A stretch of DNA of 34,110 nucleotides from Flavobacteriaceae bacterium (GCA_013042715.1 JABDPN010000197.1:1-34110); one strand, 5' to 3'; shown: positions 17,900-27,825, counted from the first letter of the stretch. Notes: generated by a model not told the origin, from the letters alone. Numbers and translations: made by a program.

Positions 17900-19368
17900 T
17901 GAGTGATAAAAAACAAATAGATAGATTATTTCAAGAGAAGCTAAAAGATCTTGAAATTACTCCAGACCAATTGGTTTGGAAATCTATTCAGGCTGATCTA
18001 AACAAAAAGAAAAAAGACAGAAAAGTAATTCCATTATGGTTTAAACTCTCTGGAATTGCTACAAGTATTATACTTTTAATTGCCATAGGCTCTTATTTCA
18101 ATAAAGATTCTGAACCAACTTTAAAAGAAACTTTAGTTGATTCTCCTATCGGAGAAGAAAACAACAATACTAATTTAGAGTTAGAGAATAAAACACCAAA
18201 AACAAACCAAAAAAACTTTGAAAGTGTTGATAAAAACTTAACTCCAAAACCTAATCAACATACAAACCTTACAGGCCAAAACAAAAAAGATAATATTGTT
18301 AGTAATACTACAAATACAGAAATCTCAAAATCCACTAAAAATCTCAATAAATTAAGCAAAAACTCTGTCAATCAAGAAATTGTAAACACTAAAAATCAAA
18401 ACATTCCACAATTAAAAAAAGAAAAGAATATTCAATTTGAGTATAAGACAAATGAATTCTTAGAAAGCAACAAAATAAATTCTGAAAAGGCACTAGTAAA
18501 TAATAATACTAAAACTGAAATAGACACTTCAATTGAGAATAAAAAAACAAATAAAGAACAATTAATTGAAGAAACTGAAAATGCAATTACTGAAGTAATT
18601 GCTTCAAATGAAGAAAAAGAAGATATAAAAATTGAAGAAGAAGCTATAAAACGCTGGAGCATAAACCCAAATGTTGCTCCTGTTTATTTTAGTTCCATTG
18701 GAGATGGTTCTTCTATTCATTCTCAATTTAACAATAATGCTAAAACAGGAAAAATAAACATGAGTTATGGTATAAGTGCTAGTTATGCTCTAACTGATAA
18801 AATTAGTGTTAGAACTGGATTAAACTTGGTTAATTTAGGTTATAGTACTAACGATGTGGCTGTTTTAAGCAGAACAGTTTCTTCTGGTTCTTTAAATCAA
18901 AATTTATACAAAAACATTGATTTTAATAATACGTCCAGATCAATGACAATTCTAAATATAAATCAACCTTTTTCTGAAGATTTACCATCGACGCTTCCAA
19001 ATAAAATTAAAGGAGAATTAGATCAAGAACTTGGATATATAGAAGTCCCAATAGAAGTTGAATACAAACTTATGGATAATAAATTTGGCATGAGTTTTAT
19101 TGGTGGTTTTAGTACACTTTTTTTAAATAATAACGAAATCTATGCTATAAATAATGGTGAGAAAACACTTATTGGAGAGGCTACTAATGTTAATAACACG
19201 AGTTTTAGTGCAAATTTGGGATTAGGTCTTAATTACAATTTAACCAAAAGTATTAATCTTAATATAGAGCCAACATTTAAGTATCAATTAAATACATTCG
19301 AAAATACATCTGGAGACTTCAAACCTTATTTTATAGGTTTGTATTCTGGAATAAAATATAAGTTTTAG
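17899..19368 (+). CDS. Putative dual-membrane-spanning anti-sigma factor: cytoplasmic N-terminus, one TM, Asn/Lys-rich linker, C-terminal outer-membrane beta-barrel
   Basis: TAATG coupling to the sigma gene. N-terminus QIDRLFQEKLKDLEITPDQLVWKSIQADLNKKKK, TM LSGIATSIILLIAIGSYF, low-complexity linker, then barrel-like strands ending PYFIGLYSGIKYKF with C-terminal Phe. Confidence 0.75.
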   Translation: MSDKKQIDRLFQEKLKDLEITPDQLVWKSIQADLNKKKKDRKVIPLWFKLSGIATSIILLIAIGSYFNKDSEPTLKETLVDSPIGEENNNTNLELENKTPKTNQKNFESVDKNLTPKPNQHTNLTGQNKKDNIVSNTTNTEISKSTKNLNKLSKNSVNQEIVNTKNQNIPQLKKEKNIQFEYKTNEFLESNKINSEKALVNNNTKTEIDTSIENKKTNKEQLIEETENAITEVIASNEEKEDIKIEEEAIKRWSINPNVAPVYFSSIGDGSSIHSQFNNNAKTGKINMSYGISASYALTDKISVRTGLNLVNLGYSTNDVAVLSRTVSSGSLNQNLYKNIDFNNTSRSMTILNINQPFSEDLPSTLPNKIKGELDQELGYIEVPIEVEYKLMDNKFGMSFIGGFSTLFLNNNEIYAINNGEKTLIGEATNVNNTSFSANLGLGLNYNLTKSINLNIEPTFKYQLNTFENTSGDFKPYFIGLYSGIKYKF

Positions 19369-19428
19369 TTAGTTAGTTTAGCTATTGATTTTCTATACTG
19401 TGCAAACAATAGCTACTATGTTAGGTAG

Positions 19429-19453
19429 AAGCCGCTCAACTTGAGTGGCTTTT
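19429..19453. terminator. Bidirectional terminator between convergent genes
   Basis: AAGCCGCTC-AACTT-GAGTGGCTTTTA, T-run to the right; overlaps the stop of the acyltransferase. Confidence 0.65.
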
Positions 19454-20195
19454 ATTTTTGCTCTAATTGCGTTAAAGTTGAATGTATAACACCAAACGCT
19501 TTTTCTTTTATATCTTTTGTGTCTTTTGTGTTTAATCCAGAAGTTTCTATTTTCTCATGAGGAATCACTCGTAAGATTCCTGGGCTTCCACTAAAAAAAG
19601 TATACGAAAAATGCTTTTTATTATCTGGAAAAGTTAAAGGTATAATTGGGATTTGATGATTTATAGCTAATCTAAATGCACCATCTTTAAAAGGTGCTAA
19701 AACCACATGTTCTTCTGGAACTAAACCTTCTGGGAAAATACAGACACTCAATCCAGAATCTAGCTTCTTCTTTGCACTTAAATAGACCTGTTTTCTGCTG
19801 TTAGAATCACTTCTATCAACTATAATACATGTTTTCTTGTAGAAGAAACCAAACAAGGGAATTTTAGTCAATTCTTTTTTTCCAACAAATACAAAAGGAT
19901 TATGCTTTACAGTAACTAGCATAAGCATAACATCTATCATCGAAACATGGTTTGCTATAAACATATAGCTTTTCCCTTTTTCTAATTCTAAATTGCCTTT
20001 AACTTTCCATCCAAAACCCATTCCTAATAAAATAAACTTAGACCAAATTCTAGCCAATTTAAAAAAGAAAGGATACCATTTTTCGTTTGAAATTGAAATG
20101 ATTAAAAATGGCATTAAAACCAATATTGGGATTAATACAAGTATGTAAAACCAAAGTCTGTATATAAGCCAAAACGGATATACTAAAAATTTCAT
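19452..20195 (-). CDS. plsC: 1-acyl-sn-glycerol-3-phosphate acyltransferase (PlsC family)
   Basis: 247 aa. NHVSMIDVML (NHxxxxD) and FPEGLVPEE (FPEG) motifs. Confidence 0.85.
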   Translation of the reverse strand: MKFLVYPFWLIYRLWFYILVLIPILVLMPFLIISISNEKWYPFFFKLARIWSKFILLGMGFGWKVKGNLELEKGKSYMFIANHVSMIDVMLMLVTVKHNPFVFVGKKELTKIPLFGFFYKKTCIIVDRSDSNSRKQVYLSAKKKLDSGLSVCIFPEGLVPEEHVVLAPFKDGAFRLAINHQIPIIPLTFPDNKKHFSYTFFSGSPGILRVIPHEKIETSGLNTKDTKDIKEKAFGVIHSTLTQLEQK

Positions 20196-20219
20196 GATTT
20201 GCCAAAACTACTAAATTAA

Positions 20220-20250
20220 TTGAGCTATTGTATCAAAAAAATTACCTTTG
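20220..20250 (+). promoter_or_regulatory. trpS promoter
   Basis: TTG (20220-20222) - 20 nt - TACCTTTG (20243-20250), an exact Bacteroidota TTG/TAnnTTTG layout. Confidence 0.6.
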
Positions 20251-20299
20251 CGCTTTATATTTATAATTTAAATACAATTCCTCTTTAATAAGTAGATCT

Positions 20300-21268
20300 A
20301 TGGCAAGAGTTTTAACAGGAGTACAAAGTACAGGAACACCACATTTAGGTAATCTATTAGGTGCAATAATTCCTGCAATAGAAATGAGTAACGACCCAAA
20401 TAATGAGTCTTTTCTATTTATTGCAGATATGCATTCGCTTACACAAATAAAGGATGCTGAATTATTAAGACAAAACACCTACTCAACTGCTGCAACGTGG
20501 TTAGCTTTTGGGCTTGATATTGAGAAAACTGTTTTTTACAGACAAAGTGATGTTCCTCAAGTTGCAGAACTGTCTTGGTATTTAAGCTGTTTCTTTCCAT
20601 ATCAACGCTTAACACTTGCACATAGTTTTAAAGATAAAGCAGATAGATTAGAAGATGTAAACGCAGGATTATTTTCTTATCCAATGCTAATGGCTGCAGA
20701 TATCTTGTTATACGATGCTAATATTGTTCCTGTTGGAAAAGACCAATTACAACATCTAGAAATTACTCGTGATGTTGCTAATAGGTTTAACCATCAAATG
20801 GGAGACACCTTGGTGCCGCCAGAAGCCAAAATCCAAGAAGGAACCATGTATGTTCCAGGAACAGATGGTGGCAAAATGAGTAAAAGTCAAAATAATATTA
20901 TTAATCTGTTTTTACCAGATAAGCAATTACGAAAGCAAATCATGAAAATTAAAACAGATAGTACGCCTTTAGAAGATTCAAAAGATTGGAATACATGTAA
21001 TTTGTTTGCGCTTTACAGATTGGTTGCAAATGATACTCAAATAGTAGGAATGAAAGCGAATTACGAAAAAGGTGGCTATGGTTATGGACATGCAAAACAA
21101 GCCTTTTATGAGCTACTAACTGAGAAATACGCTACAGAAAGAGTACGTTACAATTACTACATAAATAATCTAGAAGAAATAGATAAAGCTTTAGCAATTG
21201 GTGCTGAAAAAGCATCTAAAGTAGCCAATGACGTTTTAAAACGTGTTAGAGAAAAATCTGGTTACTAA
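20300..21268 (+). CDS. trpS: Tryptophan--tRNA ligase
   Basis: 322 aa. TGVQSTGTPHLGNLLGA (HIGH-type), GGKMSKSQNNI (KMSKS). Confidence 0.95.
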   Translation: MARVLTGVQSTGTPHLGNLLGAIIPAIEMSNDPNNESFLFIADMHSLTQIKDAELLRQNTYSTAATWLAFGLDIEKTVFYRQSDVPQVAELSWYLSCFFPYQRLTLAHSFKDKADRLEDVNAGLFSYPMLMAADILLYDANIVPVGKDQLQHLEITRDVANRFNHQMGDTLVPPEAKIQEGTMYVPGTDGGKMSKSQNNIINLFLPDKQLRKQIMKIKTDSTPLEDSKDWNTCNLFALYRLVANDTQIVGMKANYEKGGYGYGHAKQAFYELLTEKYATERVRYNYYINNLEEIDKALAIGAEKASKVANDVLKRVREKSGY

Positions 21269-21310
21269 TGAATTAAAAGCTTTTTAATCCAGTTTTAAAT
21301 TATTGTTGCG

Positions 21311-21448
21311 ATGATTTTTTTAATAATGTCTCGCATAATATCTGATGATGATTTTGACTGGCTTGCGATTATTGCTCTAGTAGTTTTATTACTCTCTATT
21401 GGAAGTATTATTTATATTTTAAAGAAGCCTGATAATAAACTATTCTAA
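21311..21448 (+). CDS. Small membrane protein, 45 aa (MIFLIMSRIISDDDFDWLAIIALVVLLLSIGSIIYILKKPDNKLF)
   Basis: Open frame read directly; one hydrophobic TM helix followed by KK; fits between trpS and dprA. Below the ORF-track cutoff. Confidence 0.5.
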   Translation: MIFLIMSRIISDDDFDWLAIIALVVLLLSIGSIIYILKKPDNKLF

Positions 21449-21452
21449 TTCT

Positions 21453-22580
21453 TTAAATAACCTCAAACTGTTTTCCTGGAAGTGGTCTAACCACACCTTT
21501 TAGTTCCATGTTCAGTAAAAGTGAAGCGACTTTAAAAGTTGGCATTTGGCAACGTAAGGCAATAACATCTAATAATTCTTTACCATTAGCTTTAAGAAAA
21601 TTGTAAACTACCTTTTCATCAGATTCTAATTCAACAAATAACTGCTTCTGAACTGGCTTCTCTATGGTTTCTAATTGCCAATTTAAAATATAAGGCACGT
21701 CTTCAGGTTGTGATAACACATGTGCTTGTTGTCTTTTTATTAAATTATTGCAACCTACACTTTGAGAGTCTGTAGTTCGTCCTGGAACTGCAAAAACCTC
21801 TCTGTTATAAGAGTTTGCAATATCTGCAGTAACTAAACTTCCTCCTTTTTCAGCAGATTCTATTACAATTGTTGCTTCGCTTAGTCCTGCAATTATCCTA
21901 TTTCGTTTTAAAAAATTCTTTCTATCAAAATCTGACGTACTCCAAAAATCTGTAAAGAAACCTCCATGTTTTTCAACATTAGCCATATATTTTTTATGCA
22001 CCTTAGGATACACTTGATTTAAACCATGTGCTAAACAGCCAATAGTTTGTAAATTGTTTTTTATGGCTGCTTTTTGTGCAGTAATATCTGTTCCATAAGC
22101 AAACCCTGAGACAATAATTGGGTTGTAAGGTGCTAATTGTTCTACTAAGCGTTTACAAAATGCAATACCATGGGTGGTTATTTTACGTGTGCCAACAATA
22201 CTAATTACATGTCGATTCTGAAGGTTTATATTTCCAGACTGAAACAATAAAATTGGACCATCTATACAATGCTTTAAACGCTCTGGATAAGAAGTATCTG
22301 TAAAATAGTGATAATTAATCTGGTTATCTTTTATAAATCTTATTTCAGCTTCAGCTTCCTTAAGGTGTCTTTCGCTTTTAATATCGCTTAAAACCGTTGT
22401 TCCAATACCATCAATTTTAAGTAAGTTATTTTTCTTTTCCTTTAAAACAGCTTCAGCAGAACCACAATGATGAATTAGTTTTTTAGCAGTAATGTCTCCA
22501 ATTTTAGAGATATTTTGCAGCGCTAAAACATATATTAATTCCTGTTCTGTCATTGTAATATGTTGTTTTTTTAAGTACAA
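21453..22580 (-). CDS. dprA: DNA-processing protein DprA
   Basis: GTRKITTHG, SGFAYGTDITAQKAAI, GCLAHGLNQVYP, NRIIAGLSEATIVIESAEKGGSLVTADIA. The true start is probably the internal MTEQEL. Confidence 0.92.
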   Translation of the reverse strand: MYLKKQHITMTEQELIYVLALQNISKIGDITAKKLIHHCGSAEAVLKEKKNNLLKIDGIGTTVLSDIKSERHLKEAEAEIRFIKDNQINYHYFTDTSYPERLKHCIDGPILLFQSGNINLQNRHVISIVGTRKITTHGIAFCKRLVEQLAPYNPIIVSGFAYGTDITAQKAAIKNNLQTIGCLAHGLNQVYPKVHKKYMANVEKHGGFFTDFWSTSDFDRKNFLKRNRIIAGLSEATIVIESAEKGGSLVTADIANSYNREVFAVPGRTTDSQSVGCNNLIKRQQAHVLSQPEDVPYILNWQLETIEKPVQKQLFVELESDEKVVYNFLKANGKELLDVIALRCQMPTFKVASLLLNMELKGVVRPLPGKQFEVI

Positions 22581-22626
22581 GAAAGTAAAAAAAATATTGT
22601 TAATAAATAGTTGTGCTTAATTTTTT

Positions 22627-23601
22627 ATGGATCGAAAAATTTTTAACTTTGTTTTTATGCAATTTGAAAGATATATAAGCGATTTACTGTACAGATACGA
22701 ATGTGTTATCATTTCTGATTTTGGAGCATTTTTAACTCAAAATGTTTCAGCACAAATCCATGAAAGTACTAATGCATTTTATCCTCCTAAAAAAGCTTTA
22801 TCTTTTAATGAGCAATTACAAAGTAACGATGGCTTATTAGCAAATTATATTGCCAGTGTGGAGAAAATTCCTTTTGAAGCTGCTGTTAGTAAGATTGCTA
22901 AAAAAGTAACAGCTTTAAAATCGTACTTATCTGAAGGTGAAACACTTACTTTTAAAAATATTGGTGATTTGTCTCAAAGTAAAGAAGGTAAAATTATTTT
23001 TGAACCATCTTATCATCTCAATTATTTAACTGAAGCATTTGGCTTAAGTCAATTTGTTTCTCCTTCAATTTCTAGAGAAGTTTACAAAAAAGAAGTTGAA
23101 GAACTAGAAAAAGTTATACCAATTGCTATAAGGCCTAAGCAAAAAAAATCTAATAATTTCTTTAAATATGCTTCTATTGCAGTTTTAGCTTTAACACTTG
23201 GTGGATTTATTTCATCTAATTACTACTTAGATAAAATTGAAGCGCATAACCAACAGGCTGAAGCGCAAGCACAAGAGCAGCTTAATAACAAATTACAAGA
23301 AGCAACTTTTGTAATTACTAATCCATTACCTTCAGTTACTTTAAATGTCACAAAACAAAGTGGAAATTATCACATTGTTGGAGGTGCTTTTAGATTTCCT
23401 GAAAATTGTGACAAAATGCTAAAGGAACTACAAGATTTAGGTTACCCAAATGCTTACAAAATTGGAACTAATAAATATGGTTTACACCAAGTAGCTTATG
23501 GTGGTTTTGAAACACGACAAGAAGCACAACGTGAACTTTTCAAGATTAAAAGAACGCATAACAAAGACGCTTGGTTATTGATTCAGGAACTAAAAAAATA
23601 G
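22627..23601 (+). CDS. HU-like domain / TM / SPOR domain protein
   Basis: N-terminal YISDLLYRYECVIISDFGAFLTQ...GETLTFKNIGDL (HU-CCDC81-like), TM FFKYASIAVLALTLGGFI, C-terminal YHIVGGAFRFPENCDKMLKELQDLGYPNAYKIG...QVAYGGFETRQEAQREL (SPOR). Start probably the internal ATG at 22660. Confidence 0.8.
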   Translation: MDRKIFNFVFMQFERYISDLLYRYECVIISDFGAFLTQNVSAQIHESTNAFYPPKKALSFNEQLQSNDGLLANYIASVEKIPFEAAVSKIAKKVTALKSYLSEGETLTFKNIGDLSQSKEGKIIFEPSYHLNYLTEAFGLSQFVSPSISREVYKKEVEELEKVIPIAIRPKQKKSNNFFKYASIAVLALTLGGFISSNYYLDKIEAHNQQAEAQAQEQLNNKLQEATFVITNPLPSVTLNVTKQSGNYHIVGGAFRFPENCDKMLKELQDLGYPNAYKIGTNKYGLHQVAYGGFETRQEAQRELFKIKRTHNKDAWLLIQELKK

Positions 23602-23664
23602 TTTTTTCTTTCTTAAAAAAAAGCAAAAGTCCATAATCCTCATTCTAAAAACCTAAATTCCCAT

Positions 23665-23672
23665 TACCTTTG
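23665..23672 (+). promoter_or_regulatory. -7 element of the thioesterase gene
   Basis: TACCTTTG exact match to TAnnTTTG, 21 nt before the ATG. Confidence 0.5.
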
Positions 23673-23692
23673 CACTTCAAAATAAAAAAGGT

Positions 23693-24202
23693 ATGGAAGC
23701 AAAACACCCAAAAGATTCTTTAACGGTTTTAACAGATATTGTATTACCTAGTGAAACCAATCCATTAAACAATTTGTTTGGTGGCGAATTGTTAGCACGT
23801 ATGGATCGCGCAGCAGGTATTGCAGCTAGACGTCATTCCAGACGTATCGTTGTAACAGCCTCTGTAAACCATGTGGCTTTTAATAGAGCTATTCCTTTAG
23901 GTAGTGTTGTAACTGTTGAAGCTAAAGTCTCCAGAGCTTTTAAAACTTCTATGGAAATATATCTGGACGTTTGGATAGACGATCGTGAATCTGGAGATCG
24001 CTTAAAGGCAAATGAAGCTATTTATACCTTTGTTGCTGTAGACGATGCTAATCATCCTGTAAAAGTACCAGGAATTATACCTGAAACCGAATTAGAAAAA
24101 ATACGTTTTGATGGTGCTTTAAGACGTAAACAATTAAGTTTGGTTCTTGCAGGAAAAATGAAACCTCACGATGCAACAGAGTTAAAAGCACTTTTTATTT
24201 AA
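23693..24202 (+). CDS. Acyl-CoA thioesterase (hotdog fold)
   Basis: NNLFGGELLARMDRAAGIAARRHSRRIVVTASVNHVAFNRAIPLGSVV. Confidence 0.88.
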   Translation: MEAKHPKDSLTVLTDIVLPSETNPLNNLFGGELLARMDRAAGIAARRHSRRIVVTASVNHVAFNRAIPLGSVVTVEAKVSRAFKTSMEIYLDVWIDDRESGDRLKANEAIYTFVAVDDANHPVKVPGIIPETELEKIRFDGALRRKQLSLVLAGKMKPHDATELKALFI

Positions 24203-24251
24203 TAATTAAACCTTTTAAAATAATTAATGTCTTATAGTAAAAACCAATACT

Positions 24252-24464
24252 ATGAGACATTTTATTTTTATACTAGGCTTTATATTTACGTTATCTCTTA
24301 CCTCATGCGCAACACGAGTTGCTGTAACAGCACCACATACAACTGTTGTTAAAGTTGCGCCTAAACATCACAAAATTGTTGTAGTAAAAGGAAAACGTTA
24401 TTACTTCTGGAATGGTAAACACTACAAGAAAACAAGACGAGGTTATGTAGTCGTAAAGGTGTAA
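24252..24464 (+). CDS. Small hypothetical lipoprotein
   Basis: 70 aa, lipobox SLTSC, basic YYFWNGKHYKKTRRGYVVVKV tail. Confidence 0.65.
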   Translation: MRHFIFILGFIFTLSLTSCATRVAVTAPHTTVVKVAPKHHKIVVVKGKRYYFWNGKHYKKTRRGYVVVKV

Positions 24465-25694
24465 TTATAGTCTAAAAATCCAACTGGAAGGGTTTTGTGT
24501 TTTACCATCTTTAAAAATTGAAAAAGCTAAAATGGTTTCGTTAGTAGCTTTGCTTGTAAGTACTTCGCCTATGTCTTGTTTTGTACTTACTTTATCGCCT
24601 TTTTTAACGTAGATTTTAGAAAGGTTTTTATAAACCGTAAAGTAATTACCATGTTGTAACATAACGACTTTATTTCCGTTCTTAGGAGTCATTATGGTAT
24701 GTACTGTACCTTCAAAAACAGCTCTTACTTTTTCGCTTTTATTAGTCGCAATTCGCACACCATTACTTTTAATTTTTATCCTTGGATCTATTGGTGACGG
24801 TTTTGTTCCATAACGTACTTTAACCACACCTTTTTCTACAGGCCATGGTAATTTACCTTTGTTAGAAGTGAAATTAGCTGCAAGTACTTTTTGTTCAGGA
24901 GTTAAAGCAAAAGTTTTAGACTTAGACGATTTTCCAGCTTTTGTATTAGATTTTGCCATTGCAGCTCTAATAATCTTTTCAATCTCCTTGTCAATTTTAT
25001 CAACTTGTTTTTGTTTAGTTTTAATTTGAGACGTATACTTATTAAGTTCCTTTCTTAGATTTGCAACCATAGACTCCTGAAGTTTCAACTCGCTTTCCAA
25101 TTCCCTTTTAGCAACTTTATTTTCTGTAATTAGTTTTTGTTTTGCTTCCTTTTGCTTAGATAAATTAATGTTTAGCTCTTGTAATTTCTGAGTTTGCACC
25201 TTGATTTCTTCGCCTTGTTTTTTCTGATGGTCTGCATATTGTTTGATATACTGTAAACGTTTATATGCTTGTTGAAAATCAGCTGATGACAACAAAAACA
25301 TCACTTTACTTTGCTCTGATTTACTCTTATAAGACTTTACAATCATAGCAGCATATTCTTCTTTTAAAAGCTTAAGCTTATCTCTGTTTAGAGATATTTT
25401 CTTCTGGTTTTCGTTTATTTCTCGCGTTAATAAATTGGCTTGCTGATTGGTAATACTTATCAAATTCTTCAAAACTGAAACTTTATAATCCAGATTGTCA
25501 ACATTAGTTAATACTGACTTCTGTTCTTTTTTACCTTTAAAGAGTAAATTGTTTAACTGGCTGATTTCCTTTTTAAGTTCTTGTCTGCGTTCTTCAAGTT
25601 CTTGTTGTTTCTTACTTTGCGCTTGAGCTCCAAATGCTATAAACATTGCTATAACAATTACTAAAAACCTATATGCTGCTGAGTTTACTCGCAT
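24465..25694 (-). CDS. Murein hydrolase activator EnvC-like / M23 peptidase domain protein
   Basis: Signal peptide, long coiled coil, C-terminal LytM region VRAVFEGTVHTIMTPKNGNKVVMLQHGNYFTVYKNLSKIYVKKGDKV. Confidence 0.88.
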   Translation of the reverse strand: MRVNSAAYRFLVIVIAMFIAFGAQAQSKKQQELEERRQELKKEISQLNNLLFKGKKEQKSVLTNVDNLDYKVSVLKNLISITNQQANLLTREINENQKKISLNRDKLKLLKEEYAAMIVKSYKSKSEQSKVMFLLSSADFQQAYKRLQYIKQYADHQKKQGEEIKVQTQKLQELNINLSKQKEAKQKLITENKVAKRELESELKLQESMVANLRKELNKYTSQIKTKQKQVDKIDKEIEKIIRAAMAKSNTKAGKSSKSKTFALTPEQKVLAANFTSNKGKLPWPVEKGVVKVRYGTKPSPIDPRIKIKSNGVRIATNKSEKVRAVFEGTVHTIMTPKNGNKVVMLQHGNYFTVYKNLSKIYVKKGDKVSTKQDIGEVLTSKATNETILAFSIFKDGKTQNPSSWIFRL

Positions 25695-26467
25695 TATTCT
25701 ACTTCTATTTCTTTAAATCCTGATGGAATTCTAAACGGAAATCTTAAATCGTTGTTTAGTGAAACCGATTTTAATTCCATGTTTATAATTGTTTCTTCTG
25801 TGTCTTCTACAGCAATAACTCTTATCTTTTGCGGAAGAATTTTATTATCAACTTCTTGATAATTGTTATAATCTATTTGCAGCATTCTTCGTTCTAATGG
25901 TTGTGCTAATTGTTGCGAATCCATTAGAAAATGGGATGGATTTAAAAGATAAAAAATCTCAAACAAGATGTTTTGGTCATGAGGTTTTAAAAGATAAGAC
26001 TTCTCGTAAACATCTGCTTCAAAATCTTTTTTGCTCAATCCAAAAAGTGCTTGTCCTAATAATAAATTCTGTATGTTTTCAAAATTTAATTCTGTTCCTA
26101 ACAAATCACTTATCAGTGAAAAATCGCCATCAAAATAGGTGTTGTCCAATTTATTATAAAAACTTACACGCTCAGGTGTGATTTTAGCTCTTACTACTGC
26201 AAACGAAGCACTAATCCAAATGGTTTTGTCTTTTTCCATTCTAAGGTTTACAGTATGTGATTGCGACTTTGTACCTTGTGTATATTCAACCTTAACTTTA
26301 GATTGAAGTGTTGTAAACTTAAAATCCTGTTTTTTATGCGACTTAATAAGCTCTTTGATTGAAATCCTTGTATCTAAAGTGCCAGAATCTGTAACACGTT
26401 TTGCAGACTTACAAGCTGTAAAAAGTATAACCAGAATAAGTACAAATATTTTAAGAGTTTTTATCAT
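25694..26467 (-). CDS. DUF4292-type lipoprotein
   Basis: Lipobox LFTAC; LLGTELNFENIQNLLLGQALFG and position next to the EnvC/TPR genes fit DUF4292. Confidence 0.7.
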   Translation of the reverse strand: MIKTLKIFVLILVILFTACKSAKRVTDSGTLDTRISIKELIKSHKKQDFKFTTLQSKVKVEYTQGTKSQSHTVNLRMEKDKTIWISASFAVVRAKITPERVSFYNKLDNTYFDGDFSLISDLLGTELNFENIQNLLLGQALFGLSKKDFEADVYEKSYLLKPHDQNILFEIFYLLNPSHFLMDSQQLAQPLERRMLQIDYNNYQEVDNKILPQKIRVIAVEDTEETIINMELKSVSLNNDLRFPFRIPSGFKEIEVE

Positions 26468-27825
26468 TCTTTATTTAATAAGGCATCTGCCTTTTTAGAA
26501 AACGCATTAGATTTTGTAATATTATTACTGAGTTTGTAAGCAATACTTAGTTGTCTGTAAAAGTCAATTTCCATAATAACATTATCTATAATATAGTCTA
26601 CGCCAATTTCCAATGATTCTATTGCTTTATCTGGTTGATTTAAATTATTATTTGCAACACCATTAGCTAAATATAATATTGGTTGCGATGGATATAATTC
26701 TAGGTTCTCGCTACTAAAAGCTTCAGCTTCTTGGTATTTTTTTAAGTCTATTTGAAGGAACAATGCTTTTTTAATGATATCAAAATTTGTTTCGTCTTTG
26801 GTTAAGGCTAATTTAAACTGTTCCAGAGCTTTTTCTTTATTATTTTTCTGAAGATAAAACTGTCCTAATTCTGCATGAGATTTTCCAGTTTCATCACTTG
26901 CAACATTAGTTGTAACTTCAAGCAAATCGTCTTCAAATTGTGGATTGTCTCTTACAAACTTTACAAAATCGTTTAATACCATAGCTTTTGCGTCTGGTTT
27001 TATAATATTGCTTTTCACAACAATTTTCATCGACTTAATTGCCTTTTTGTGATTGCCTTCATCCAAATAAAACTTGTATAAAGCTAAGTGTACTAATTGT
27101 GAATTTGGCTTTTGGTCTAGTAGTTTTATTGCGGTTTCAAATGCTTTCTTCTTGTTGTTTCTTTCGCTGTAACGATAGATTAAGTTGAGGTAATTGGATT
27201 CGTTGTTCGGTTGTAGTTCTATTCGTTCTTCTAAGTATTCAATACGTTCTTTATCGTCTCCTGTTGCGTTATAGATTGCTTTTCTTATAGCATCTCTGTC
27301 TTCGGAAATACCAAATTCTTCATCTAATTCATCTAAAGTCTTTAATGCTAAACGATACTTTTTGTTTTCAAAATAGAAGTTTGCTAAATCTTGCTTATAA
27401 TCTGGATGAAATTGAGTTAATTTTTTTACCGTTTTTAAGGCGTCCTCATAATTATTAATTTGAACGTAAACGCCATATAAAGCATCGAGATACCACTCAT
27501 TATTAGGATCAATATTTATAGCTTTTTTAAGTGATTCTTCAGCTTTGCCAAAGTTTTTTAGCATGACGTAATTCTTTCCTAACTCGTAATAAACTACAGC
27601 TTCAGAATCTCTTAATTCAGCACATTTTAGAAGTGCTTTTACAGCTCTGTCATAATTTTCTATTCCTTTTTGTTTTAAGGCTTCAAAAAACGAATCTTGA
27701 AACTTGTCTTCTACATTTCCAAGGTCGTCATCTGGTCTTTTGTTAAAATCTACTTGAGTACTAGAAAGTTTAGGCATTAAAATTATGCCTAGAAAAATGA
27801 GTGCTATTTTAAGAGTTTTTTTCAT
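26464..27825 (-). CDS. Tetratricopeptide repeat protein
   Basis: Repeated TPR pattern (e.g. YYELGKNYVMLKNFGKAEESLKKAINIDPNNEWYLDALYGVY). Confidence 0.88.
   Translation of the reverse strand: MKKTLKIALIFLGIILMPKLSSTQVDFNKRPDDDLGNVEDKFQDSFFEALKQKGIENYDRAVKALLKCAELRDSEAVVYYELGKNYVMLKNFGKAEESLKKAINIDPNNEWYLDALYGVYVQINNYEDALKTVKKLTQFHPDYKQDLANFYFENKKYRLALKTLDELDEEFGISEDRDAIRKAIYNATGDDKERIEYLEERIELQPNNESNYLNLIYRYSERNNKKKAFETAIKLLDQKPNSQLVHLALYKFYLDEGNHKKAIKSMKIVVKSNIIKPDAKAMVLNDFVKFVRDNPQFEDDLLEVTTNVASDETGKSHAELGQFYLQKNNKEKALEQFKLALTKDETNFDIIKKALFLQIDLKKYQEAEAFSSENLELYPSQPILYLANGVANNNLNQPDKAIESLEIGVDYIIDNVIMEIDFYRQLSIAYKLSNNITKSNAFSKKADALLNKE

Noticed and set aside
20242-20478. 78-aa minus ORF over the trpS start
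   Set aside because: Antisense to the conserved trpS N-terminus and its promoter; no family features.
25897-26181. 94-aa plus ORF antisense to the DUF4292 gene
   Set aside because: Shadow ORF inside a conserved gene.
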